Assembly: GCF_004354045.1 (NCBI RefSeq)
Contig: NZ_SMRT01000001.1
Location: forward strand, 1,074,172-1,138,171
Reading direction: 5' to 3'
Source of the DNA: Paenibacillus piri
Lineage (GTDB): Bacteria; Bacillota; Bacilli; Paenibacillales; NBRC-103111
Length of the DNA: 64,000 nucleotides
Shown here: positions 50,691 to 58,262 of the stretch, piece after piece
Layout: every line of letters begins with the position of its first letter
How positions within the stretch are numbered: the stretch's first letter is position 1
Position numbers and translations under genes: made by a program
Notes under the pieces: model-generated
What the model was told of the DNA's origin: nothing
What the model saw: only the letters and a program-made list of their open reading frames with translations
The model's database searches: none

Positions 50691-51530
50691 ATGACAGTAG
50701 CTTCATCATTCGATCTAATTTCAGATATCCACTTAGACTTTTGGGTTCGGATGAACAATAACGAAGTAAAGCAGCGGCGAAACATCGATCGTTTGGTCGA
50801 CAGCCTTATCCCACCCGACCACCCATCCTCCACATTGGTGATCGCTGGCGATCTCGGGCATTACAATGTCCAGAATCAGCAACTCTTGATTAGCTTCAAG
50901 AGATTCTACGATAAAATCCTGATCGTTTTCGGCAACCACGACCTATACCTCGTATCAAACGGTCAACGGCGTAAATACAGTTCAGACTCTATGAAGCGCC
51001 GCGGCGAAATGAAGCAGTTAGCCGAGCAGCTTGAAGGTGTCGTATGTCTTGATGGAACCACCATCTGTATAGATGGGGTAACCTACGGCGGAACGGCATC
51101 TTGGTATGATTGCTCTTTCGGCATCCAGACGTTGAATATGAGCCAATCACAGCTATATGAAGAATGGAAGAAGTCCATGAATGACGCCAATTTGATTTAC
51201 CCGCGATTCACTCAGTCAACTCTAATGGACTTTTTCAATCATGAGTACGAGAAGCTCGAAGCAGTCATCGATGAAAGCCAGGTCATCATCAGTCACGTCA
51301 GCCCCGATTGGTCCCATGTTGGGGGGAAACACCTCATCGATCCGGTAACAAGCTTTTATTACTTTGACGGCTCGAGCCTTCTCACCCGAGCCAAGGGCAA
51401 GGTATGGTGCTTCGGGCATATTCACACTAAAGTCGACTATCTCCACAGCGATGGCTGTCGCTTAATCAACAATGCCTTGGGCTATCCCGACGAGAGGACG
51501 GGAACCAAGATTCGCACTATCCAGTTGTGA
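50691..51530 (+). CDS. Calcineurin-like metallophosphoesterase
   Basis: A 279-residue metallophosphoesterase with all blocks of the family: DLISDIHLDF (DxH, D12 and H14), IAGDLGHY (GDxxH), VFGNHDLY (GNHD), IISHVSPD and CFGHIHTK (GHxH). These bind two metal ions and cleave phosphoesters; the cytosolic form here (no signal peptide) may act on nucleic acids or nucleotides. The substrate cannot be read from sequence. ATG after GGCGGGGG. The following nucleotidyltransferase gene starts 16 bases downstream, so the pair is likely an operon. Confidence 0.85.
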   Translation: MTVASSFDLISDIHLDFWVRMNNNEVKQRRNIDRLVDSLIPPDHPSSTLVIAGDLGHYNVQNQQLLISFKRFYDKILIVFGNHDLYLVSNGQRRKYSSDSMKRRGEMKQLAEQLEGVVCLDGTTICIDGVTYGGTASWYDCSFGIQTLNMSQSQLYEEWKKSMNDANLIYPRFTQSTLMDFFNHEYEKLEAVIDESQVIISHVSPDWSHVGGKHLIDPVTSFYYFDGSSLLTRAKGKVWCFGHIHTKVDYLHSDGCRLINNALGYPDERTGTKIRTIQL

Positions 51531-51546
51531 AAAGGAAGGTAAACAC

Positions 51547-52209
51547 ATGAACGTCATTGACAGTATCATCGAGCAGCGGTCACAAATCATGTCCATCGCT
51601 GCCCAATATGGGGTATCCGCTCTTAAGCTTTTCGGCTCCGTCCTTGCCCGTCAAGAGAACACCAACTCGGACATTGACTTCATCGCCGTTTTCGCTTCTT
51701 TGGAAGAAGATGAAGTGGAAAGATGGCATGCCCTTACTGATCTTGAGATTGAGTTAAAGGGATTCTTCAACCGGAAAGTTCAAATCATTGACTCGAAACA
51801 AATACCCGACCTATTTCGCCCCCAACTGGAAACTGATCCGGTAGACATCATGCTTCTCAAATCGGACGCGGTATACAGAGTCACTCCGAAAACGAGTAAG
51901 CCGTATTACATAATGCTCGACAAGCTATTCAAGGAGTATGAAGGAACCGACATCGACGAAATAAAGTATGCCAACATCGTATACACAGCTTTAGCCGATC
52001 AGATTAGCTTTCAATTCAGCAAGCTGTTAAAGCTGGACGATAACGACCTCCGGTCTTATGAGGGGTTCTCCTACATCGAAGTCCTAAATCTCTGCGACAA
52101 GCTATTCCACATGCTTGACGATCAAGACCCACAAGACCTTGCCCGTTTCAAGGATTTGCTCCCTCCTATCAAGGAGTATGTCGCGGCGCGGGTCACTTTA
52201 TATATTTGA
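51547..52209 (+). CDS. Nucleotidyltransferase-fold protein, intact active site
   Basis: A 220-residue protein. Residues ~14-95 are a minimal nucleotidyltransferase domain: YGVSALKLFGSVLARQENTNSDIDFIAVF, with the GS loop and both aspartates (SDIDF), then IELKGFFNRKVQIIDSK. The remaining ~110 residues are helical (EGTDIDEIKYANIVYTALADQISFQFSKLLKL) and could be a partner-binding or HEPN-like domain, but no RxxxxH motif is visible. Such enzymes add nucleotides to proteins or small molecules, for example in MNT-HEPN toxin pairs. ATG 51547 follows AAAGGAAGG. It has an inactive relative at 45932. Confidence 0.75.
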   Translation: MNVIDSIIEQRSQIMSIAAQYGVSALKLFGSVLARQENTNSDIDFIAVFASLEEDEVERWHALTDLEIELKGFFNRKVQIIDSKQIPDLFRPQLETDPVDIMLLKSDAVYRVTPKTSKPYYIMLDKLFKEYEGTDIDEIKYANIVYTALADQISFQFSKLLKLDDNDLRSYEGFSYIEVLNLCDKLFHMLDDQDPQDLARFKDLLPPIKEYVAARVTLYI

Positions 52210-52248
52210 AGGTGAGGCAAAAGGGTTATCAATTCTCTGGGTATCGAG

Positions 52249-52280
52249 CTGTCGTAAAAATCGGCAGTTTTCTTTTTGCC
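52249..52280 (+). terminator. Rho-independent terminator
   Basis: CTGTCG-TAAAAAT-CGGCAG (one G-T pair) followed by TTTTCTTTTTG. Confidence 0.75.
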
Positions 52281-52284
52281 CAAT

Positions 52285-52307
52285 GATGTGATGTAAAGTC
52301 GACAGAC
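52285..52307. promoter_or_regulatory. 23-bp box, copy 2
   Basis: GATGTGATGTAAAGTCGACAG followed by AC in modified form: it begins GATGTGATGTAAAGTC and continues GACAGAC. Second member of the box family seen at 37474 and 56054; lies 163 bases upstream of the EcsC-family gene. Confidence 0.6.
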
Positions 52308-52469
52308 AGTAAGTATGGTTTTTGATACGTTTAAGGCAAACTGTAGTCAAACACGGTTCGGTGCGTGACTATTTTTATTTACTTTGATTGTGCGACTAGA
52401 AGGATTTGGGGGTAATATCCAGAATGTTCATATAAGAATCTTTTATATAGGTTGAGAGGGTAGATTACA

Positions 52470-53126
52470 TTGGCGAAACTAAATCAAGAATTAGTAGTAA
52501 AAGCACTAGACTGGGCGTATGATAAAGCCCTTAACGGTCTTCCAGGTACAGATACCGCTGAAGAACTAGCGGAAAGTTATTTGCGTAAAGCCAAATCTAT
52601 AGATGAAGCGGCTGACTCGCTAATCAGATGGCAAGTATCTAAATCAGCTACTTCGGGCTTTTTGACTGGTCTTGGAGGGATTGTAACTCTTCCTGTTGCT
52701 ATTCCTGCAAATCTTGCAAGTGTTTTATATGTTCAAATGAGAATGATTGCAGCGATTGCTCATATGGGTGGTTACGACCTTCGGGACGATAAGGTAAAAA
52801 CGTTTGTTTACATGTGTTTTTGCGGTAATGGTGTAAAGGATATTATTAAAGATATAGGGATTGTTTTAGGTCAAAAACTAACAAAAGCAGCCATTGAAAA
52901 GATCTCTGGCTCAGTAATTACTAAAATAAATCAAAAAGTTGGCTTTCGATTGCTTACTAAGTTCGGTAGTAAAGGTGTAGTCAATCTTGGTAAGATGGTT
53001 CCATTAGCTGGCGGTCTAATTGGAGGAACTGCTGATGGAGTTTCTACCGTAGCAATTGGCAAAGTGGCGAAGAAAATGTTTATTCAAAATGGTAATGATG
53101 ATTTCGCAGTTCCGTTAAATGCTTGA
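52470..53126 (+). CDS. EcsC-family protein
   Basis: A 218-residue protein of the EcsC family, recognised from LDWAYDKALNGLPGTDTAEELAESYL, the LIRWQVSKSATSGFLTGLGG block, LPVAIPANLASVLYVQMRMIAAIAHMGGYD and the C-terminal GFRLLTKFGSKGVVNLGK. The function of EcsC proteins is poorly known; they have glycine-rich amphipathic segments and occur widely in Firmicutes. The start is TTG with GAGAGGG upstream. It stands alone between two terminators and carries its own upstream 23-bp box. Confidence 0.85.
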   Translation: MAKLNQELVVKALDWAYDKALNGLPGTDTAEELAESYLRKAKSIDEAADSLIRWQVSKSATSGFLTGLGGIVTLPVAIPANLASVLYVQMRMIAAIAHMGGYDLRDDKVKTFVYMCFCGNGVKDIIKDIGIVLGQKLTKAAIEKISGSVITKINQKVGFRLLTKFGSKGVVNLGKMVPLAGGLIGGTADGVSTVAIGKVAKKMFIQNGNDDFAVPLNA

Positions 53127-53200
53127 TGTTAAAGATTATGCTGTTGCACTAGCTTAAGTAGTAATGATTAAGAAAGTAATAATCATCGATGTGGAAAGCA

Positions 53201-53239
53201 CCGCAGATATTGCCTATAACTGGCAAGTCTGCGGTTTTT
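53201..53239 (+). terminator. Terminator, CCGCAGA family, copy 2
   Basis: CCGCAGA pairs with TCTGCGG, followed by TTTTTGTG. Stem and preceding bases match the one at 24911. Confidence 0.8.
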
Positions 53240-53312
53240 GTGTTTCGACAAAACTCATCTAGGTTAGGGGTATCGCTTTTAAAAAGCCCTGTCCGAATTA
53301 GCAGGTTTTTAC

Positions 53313-54008
53313 ATGACTCATGGCGAAATTTGTAAGCACAACGATGAAGTAAAGAAGGTGCTTTGTAGCATGTTCAAAAATTTATTCGGAGATCCCTTCT
53401 CTGATCTTGATCGTGAGCATAGACCGATCCCGCTGAAGCGTATTGACGACATCAATTATGAAGTCGAATGGCGGACAGTTGATATCGAGAAAGACGGTCA
53501 TAAGGTAATCCATGTCGATCAAACTCGGTATGGCGAGACCGTCATGATCTACCGCCTACACCATAATGACTACAATGAATCAGAAGATCAGTCTATCCAC
53601 CTACGTATCAAAATCGTAACCTCTAAGGGGGTAAAGACTCCCGACTCTAATGCTTTCTTGTCCTTTCAGCACACGAACAAGTCCATGCGGATCTCGGATA
53701 TTAAAATTAAAGGTGAAAGAGTTAGCCGCGGCTACGGTTCAATCCTAATGACAGCCATCATGCTACTCGTCGATCAACTACAAGTCCGGTATATCACCGG
53801 ATGGATTTCCGGGGTCGATTGGGATCACATAGATCGATCGGAGCATTTTTACCGGAAGTTCGGCTTTGACGTCGAGCTTAACCCTGAAGCCCAAAGCGGT
53901 AAGATCATTTGGGTCAACCACGCTCTTGGGGCTACCCGAGAAGCTTTTGAAAGGCTAAAGGCTGAACAAGAGTCATTAGTTGATGAAGAAAGGTTGTTCG
54001 GTCCATGA
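53313..54008 (+). CDS. GNAT-type acetyltransferase-like protein
   Basis: A 231-residue protein whose C-terminal half is GNAT-like: RISDIKIKGERVSRGYGSILMTAIMLLVDQ, with the acyl-CoA-binding RGYGS loop (family Q/RxxGxG/A), followed by a beta strand and HFYRKFGFDVE, the usual end of the domain. The N-terminal ~110 residues are not recognised. The substrate is unknown. The ribosome site for ATG 53313 is poor; ATG 53370 is another option. The stop overlaps the start of the next gene (ATGA), so the two are translationally coupled. Confidence 0.65.
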   Translation: MTHGEICKHNDEVKKVLCSMFKNLFGDPFSDLDREHRPIPLKRIDDINYEVEWRTVDIEKDGHKVIHVDQTRYGETVMIYRLHHNDYNESEDQSIHLRIKIVTSKGVKTPDSNAFLSFQHTNKSMRISDIKIKGERVSRGYGSILMTAIMLLVDQLQVRYITGWISGVDWDHIDRSEHFYRKFGFDVELNPEAQSGKIIWVNHALGATREAFERLKAEQESLVDEERLFGP

Positions 54009-55030
54009 GGGTAATAAATAATATTGCTACTACTCATTATGATGAGCTAAAGGGACTAAGTAAGAATGCTGACGTGTTATACATCATAAGTCCCTTTTTA
54101 ACGGAGTCTTTCGACGATATTTTCAGTGAGATTTTTACTCCCGCAGGGATAAAGGGTATCGTTTTAATTACAACTTTGAAAGATAACGATCCAGACCTAT
54201 TTAAGAAGGCTCGTTCTCTCCGATCTTTAATTGCTAACTGCTCTGCTAAAAATATTGATTTTCGTGTGCATATTGATAATGAGCTTCACGGTAAGATTTA
54301 TATTGCTTCTATCAGTGGCTCTCCTGTCAACGGCATAATTTCTTCCGCTAATTTCACGGGGCGAGGATTAAAGAAAAATCATGAATGGGGTGTAGTCATT
54401 GATGACTCAGTTGAGTTACAGAAAATCATTGATGACATTCTTAGGTTGAGTAGTCTTGCTATTGATCCAATTGAGCTAGACTGTATCCTGACCAAAATTG
54501 AAGATTACGCCCGCAATAGGGGTATTCCCGGCACACCAAATATTGATTTAAAGGTAAACAATTTAATCAGGAGAAGTGGTTTTAAGCCAGGACTCCGGTA
54601 TTTCATAAAGCCTGTTGGTTATTTGCAACACCCGTTTGAAATCACGAGGAGACTCTCACGGGATACTGAGAAGATGCATTTTTCTGGGGAGCCAAAAAGC
54701 GTTCGAATTGGTGATATATTAATTTGTTATGGAGTCGGAACGACGAAGTTGTTAGGCTATTTTGAAGTTACAAGTGCGCCCTATGTTTGGGACAGCACCA
54801 GTAGATGGAAGTGGGAGCTAACTGCCAAGAATCTTTGTCCAGATTATAGTGACTCATGGGTTCAGTTTAACAATACCATATCCAGTATTCGGAAATCCTT
54901 TGATCCTGACGCTGTTATTAATACAAATGGCGGGAAAACACTCGGTGCATTGCAACGTGGGGTTGATAGGATCAGGCTTACTGAGGACTTTGCAAAGCAT
55001 GTTATTGATATCATTGATAACTCTATATAA
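54005..55030 (+). CDS. PLD-type nuclease with PUA/EVE-like C-terminal domain
   Basis: A 341-residue protein. The N-terminal half is a phospholipase-D-superfamily nuclease domain with one active-site block, LHGKIYIASISGSPVNGIISSANFT (HxK then SSANFT, residues ~94-118). The C-terminal half holds a PUA/EVE-like domain (SVRIGDILICYGVGTTKLLGYFEVTSAPY), which in other proteins binds modified bases. This mix is like restriction-type enzymes of the NgoFVII or McrBC-related kind that cut modified DNA. It overlaps the GNAT gene by 4 bases. A defence role against modified phage DNA is inference. Confidence 0.75.
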   Translation: MRVINNIATTHYDELKGLSKNADVLYIISPFLTESFDDIFSEIFTPAGIKGIVLITTLKDNDPDLFKKARSLRSLIANCSAKNIDFRVHIDNELHGKIYIASISGSPVNGIISSANFTGRGLKKNHEWGVVIDDSVELQKIIDDILRLSSLAIDPIELDCILTKIEDYARNRGIPGTPNIDLKVNNLIRRSGFKPGLRYFIKPVGYLQHPFEITRRLSRDTEKMHFSGEPKSVRIGDILICYGVGTTKLLGYFEVTSAPYVWDSTSRWKWELTAKNLCPDYSDSWVQFNNTISSIRKSFDPDAVINTNGGKTLGALQRGVDRIRLTEDFAKHVIDIIDNSI

Positions 55031-55045
55031 GGACGGTGTGCACTG

Positions 55046-55276
55046 TTGAAAGCATGGGCTAATATCGACACCCCGTTAAAAACCTACACGGTCCACTTGG
55101 ATCATGAGAAATGTCCTTATGTTGTGGAAATGAAGCAGAAGACCGCACAGGGATGGAAGAAGCAGCAAGGAACCGGAGGTTGGAAAAGCTTCCGGTCTAA
55201 AGAAGAAGCATTAGATATTTATGATATAAGCTACAAAGGAAAGTTCGAACAAATTGAGTGTGGTCACTGTAAATAG
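55046..55276 (+). CDS. Small hypothetical protein
   Basis: A 76-residue protein with TTG start, 15 bases after the nuclease gene. It is basic, with a CPYV...CGHC pattern at long distance. A region QGWKKQQGTGGWKSFRSKEEALDIY resembles small DUF2188/WGR-like beta folds, but I would not assign it. Probably co-transcribed with 53313 and 54005. Confidence 0.5.
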   Translation: MKAWANIDTPLKTYTVHLDHEKCPYVVEMKQKTAQGWKKQQGTGGWKSFRSKEEALDIYDISYKGKFEQIECGHCK

Positions 55277-55300
55277 CATTTAGTTAAAGGTGGGGTATTC

Positions 55301-55900
55301 ATGGGGTTCTTCCAGAATCTAAAATGGTTAGTTGAAGGCATTAGTGACGCCAATAAAGAGTTTGCCGAAGGAGTAAAGAATGACCTTAAGGAATTTAAGA
55401 ACGACATGAAAGACCTTACGAAACAGCACTATCCAAAGACCGGAGAAGTTATAGAAAAAATCGACAGAGCAGCACAAACAATTGGCAATGCAAGAAGATC
55501 GCTTCCGTCTATTCCAGTAACAACTCAATCGCCAACCACGACCCCTTTCCCCAAGCTACATAATACTCGACGGCATAAGGAGTGGACATCCAAAAGCCGT
55601 GGAGATCATATCTACGTAAAGCGGGTTGGGTATGAACATCACGCACTTTACATAGGAGACAACAGAATTATTCACTACTCCAACGGTTCGGTCAGGCGTG
55701 ATAACTTGGAAGCGATGGATGATAAGTTTAATATATCCGAGTTGTATATGAAAGATAGTCCTCGGCTCTACAATATTGAAGAAGTAATTATGAGAGCAGA
55801 GTCCAGGCTCGGAGAAAGTGACTATAACCTCGCTCTCAATAATTGTGAGCATTTTGTAACATGGTGCAGAAGTGGTAGCCGACATTCAAATTCAATATAA
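55301..55900 (+). CDS. LRAT/NlpC-P60-like protein
   Basis: A 199-residue protein. After a helical N-terminal ~60 residues (EGISDANKEFAEGVKNDLKEFKNDM, coiled-coil-like) and a Pro/Thr linker comes an LRAT-like domain: GDHIYVKRVGYEHHALYIGDNRIIHYSNG with the catalytic histidine (H113 or H114), and NNCEHFVTWCRSG with the nucleophile C182. LRAT-like proteins are circularly permuted NlpC/P60 cysteine enzymes, acting as acyltransferases, phospholipases or proteases. No signal peptide, so it acts inside the cell. ATG after AAAGGTGGGG. Confidence 0.8.
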   Translation: MGFFQNLKWLVEGISDANKEFAEGVKNDLKEFKNDMKDLTKQHYPKTGEVIEKIDRAAQTIGNARRSLPSIPVTTQSPTTTPFPKLHNTRRHKEWTSKSRGDHIYVKRVGYEHHALYIGDNRIIHYSNGSVRRDNLEAMDDKFNISELYMKDSPRLYNIEEVIMRAESRLGESDYNLALNNCEHFVTWCRSGSRHSNSI

Positions 55901-55961
55901 GAGTAACTCCAGTTGTCAGGAGTAACACAAATAGCCGCCGCGCTAATATCTTTTCTATTTT

Positions 55962-55992
55962 GAGGTGCTGAGAAAATCAGCACCTCTTTCCT
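55962..55992 (+). terminator. Terminator, AGGTGCTGA family, copy 3
   Basis: GAGGTGCTGA-GAAAA-TCAGCACCTC followed by TTTCCTTTT and then ATCCGATAAA. Confidence 0.8.
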
Positions 55993-56053
55993 TTTATCCG
56001 ATAAAGAATCCTTCCCCATCACCCACAAAGTCCAGTTATTCAACCATTTAGGC

Positions 56054-56076
56054 GATGTGACTTAAAGTCGACGGAC
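56054..56076. promoter_or_regulatory. 23-bp box, copy 3
   Basis: Begins GATGTGACTTAAAGTC, then GACGGAC. Shares the GACTTAAAGTC palindrome with the copy at 37474. Lies 114 bases upstream of the transglutaminase-like gene. Confidence 0.65.
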
Positions 56077-56189
56077 GAGAAGGCACTTTCCAAGGTAAGA
56101 TAGCCTTACGGACTGTCGGTATATGCACCGGTTCATGACAGGCGCAGCAGCTTGTCAATCAAAACGAAGCTTAGGGGAGTAGATCGAGC

Positions 56190-57935
56190 ATGAAAGTAAA
56201 GTCAAAATTTAAGAAGCAGTCCACCCTTTTATGCGGTGCTGTCTTAGCAGGGGTATTGCTTTTTGGAATCGGGAACACCGCGTCTGCCGAGACACCTGTG
56301 ACGGTTGAAATTAACGGCAAAGTACAGACCTTCTCCCAACCTGCACTGATCAAGGGTGGCAGCACTTTAGTACCACTTCGCGCCATCTTCGAAGCCCTTG
56401 GCGCTGAGATTGAGTGGGACGGTAAACTGCAGCGGGTCGTTGCACAAAAAGGCGCCCAACTAATTGAGCTTACGATTAATAAGTCAACTGCTTCAATTAA
56501 CGGCGAAACGATAACCTTGGCAGTAAATGCTGAGATCATCAATGGCAACACAATGGTTCCACTTCGCTTCGTAGCCGAAGCATTAGGGGCTGATGTCTCA
56601 TTCAATAACGATACAAGGAAAGTCAGTATTACGAGTGTAAAGACCATTTCGACGTTGGAGCAAAAGGTTAATGAAATCTACTCCAGTATCATTGATGCTT
56701 CAATGACTGATTTCCAAAAGGTCTACGCCTTCAACAAGTATCTCGCCAATAATGTCATCTACGATTATAACAACTACATGAATGACACGATTCCTAAAGA
56801 GAGCTTTACCCCCGAAGGTGCACTTCTAAAGGGCTTTGCAGTTTGTCAGGGATATACCGAGGCTATGAAGTTATTTCTAGATAAAGCCAAGATTGAGAAC
56901 AGAATTATTACTGGCGAAGTACCTAGTGATAAAAAGAGTTGGGAAATGCACACATGGAATCTGGTGAAGTTAGATGGCGAGTATTATCATGTTGATAGTA
57001 CTTGGAATGATCGGGATTTGAAGCGCAAAGACACAGTTTATCCTGCACCGTATGGTGACGTAGATTTAGATTACTTCTTGGTTTCGGACAACTTTATATA
57101 TGCAACACATCGTTTCCAAAAGGATAAGTACCCTAAGTCAGGAACAAAGTTTGATAAACTCTTTGGTGATCCATTAGCTACTGGTTTTTATTTTCCGGTT
57201 TACGAATCAAAAAATAACATTATTGTTCAGAGAGCAAATAGTAACTCTACAGTATCACTTGTGACAATTGATAAAGATGGTAAGGAAGTTAGTGGAGCGC
57301 TCGCAAAAGAACAAATTAATGGCTTCCTGAACGAGATCGTTATCGACAATCACTTGTTCTATACTGTCGATCAGCGGACTGGCGAACATACGATAGATTT
57401 GTATCGAGTCACATTGGACGGTAAGGATAAAACACTAGTTGCTAAGGACATGAATGGTCAGCCTAAGATCATCGGGGGTAACGTCTATTATTACTCCACT
57501 TGGTATGATCCTGCTCGTAAGCTCCCGAGCAAAACTTCAATCCATCGTGTATCTTTGAGTACCGGAGAAGATAAAGTCCTTTTGGAAGACGTACGTATGT
57601 TGTCTGTATCAAATAACTACATTTATTATGAAGCCAGTAAGAACATGCAGGTTGAAATTCATCGCGTGACACTGGAGGGAACTTCTGATACAGTCATCGC
57701 TAAGAACATTGATTTCGGGAACTATTTATTCTCGGACAACTACCTGTTTTATGTAGAAGCTCTCGATTACTCGAAAGGTTTTGACCAGAATAGCCGCATA
57801 CATGATTTGCAACTGGATAGCTTGAAAGATACACTTCTTTTCGAGGACAAGCAGGTAACGTTCATGGGATTCAAGGATGGGGTCTTAACATACAGAGCCG
57901 GCACTCAAACCAAGACGGTAAAAGTAGGCTCATAA
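56190..57935 (+). CDS. Secreted stalk-domain, transglutaminase-like protein
   Basis: A 581-residue exported protein. Signal peptide ~1-31 (NTASAET). Residues ~32-152 form a stalk domain of the copper-amine-oxidase-N type with two typical blocks (STLVPLRAIFEALGAEIEWD and NTMVPLRFVAEALGADVSF). A transglutaminase-like domain follows with the triad C219 (AVCQGYTEAM), H254 (MHTWNLV) and D269 (YHVDSTW). The C-terminal ~250 residues are beta-propeller-like repeats (DUF5050 style, VYYYSTW...NYIYYEASKN). It may crosslink or cleave surface proteins. It is the second protein here with a stalk domain. Confidence 0.85.
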   Translation: MKVKSKFKKQSTLLCGAVLAGVLLFGIGNTASAETPVTVEINGKVQTFSQPALIKGGSTLVPLRAIFEALGAEIEWDGKLQRVVAQKGAQLIELTINKSTASINGETITLAVNAEIINGNTMVPLRFVAEALGADVSFNNDTRKVSITSVKTISTLEQKVNEIYSSIIDASMTDFQKVYAFNKYLANNVIYDYNNYMNDTIPKESFTPEGALLKGFAVCQGYTEAMKLFLDKAKIENRIITGEVPSDKKSWEMHTWNLVKLDGEYYHVDSTWNDRDLKRKDTVYPAPYGDVDLDYFLVSDNFIYATHRFQKDKYPKSGTKFDKLFGDPLATGFYFPVYESKNNIIVQRANSNSTVSLVTIDKDGKEVSGALAKEQINGFLNEIVIDNHLFYTVDQRTGEHTIDLYRVTLDGKDKTLVAKDMNGQPKIIGGNVYYYSTWYDPARKLPSKTSIHRVSLSTGEDKVLLEDVRMLSVSNNYIYYEASKNMQVEIHRVTLEGTSDTVIAKNIDFGNYLFSDNYLFYVEALDYSKGFDQNSRIHDLQLDSLKDTLLFEDKQVTFMGFKDGVLTYRAGTQTKTVKVGS

Positions 57936-58262
57936 CAATACGGAGATGGGGTCATTCTGACTTCATCTCTTTTTCATTAAAGTGTTGCTCCAATGGATTG
58001 ATACTAGGCTCTCCAATTGAGCCGACCTTTGAAAGTATGAGTGGTATGGTTTGTTAACGTATTGGTAGGCACCAAGCTCCCTTTAAACTGGGGTCTTGGT
58101 GCTTTTGTTTGTTCAGACAGGATATAAGGAGTCGACTGTAGAATAATGTAGAAATTTGGGGTATCGTGGTTTTTTTTTCCTTATCCATTAGGAACATGAA
58201 TCTGAAGTGAGCTACCTACCCACCAAGATGATCACACCATTAAGAGTTAGGAGGAAATAGTT
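57936..58262. other. Intergenic region with two hairpins
   Basis: It holds a terminator at 57942-57973 (GAGATGGGGTC/GACTTCATCTC, then TTTTTC) and a longer hairpin at 58069-58106. No gene seen. Confidence 0.5.
58069..58106 (+). terminator. Second hairpin with T-rich tail
   Basis: GCACCAAG pairs with CTTGGTGC, followed by TTTTGTTTG. Confidence 0.7.
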
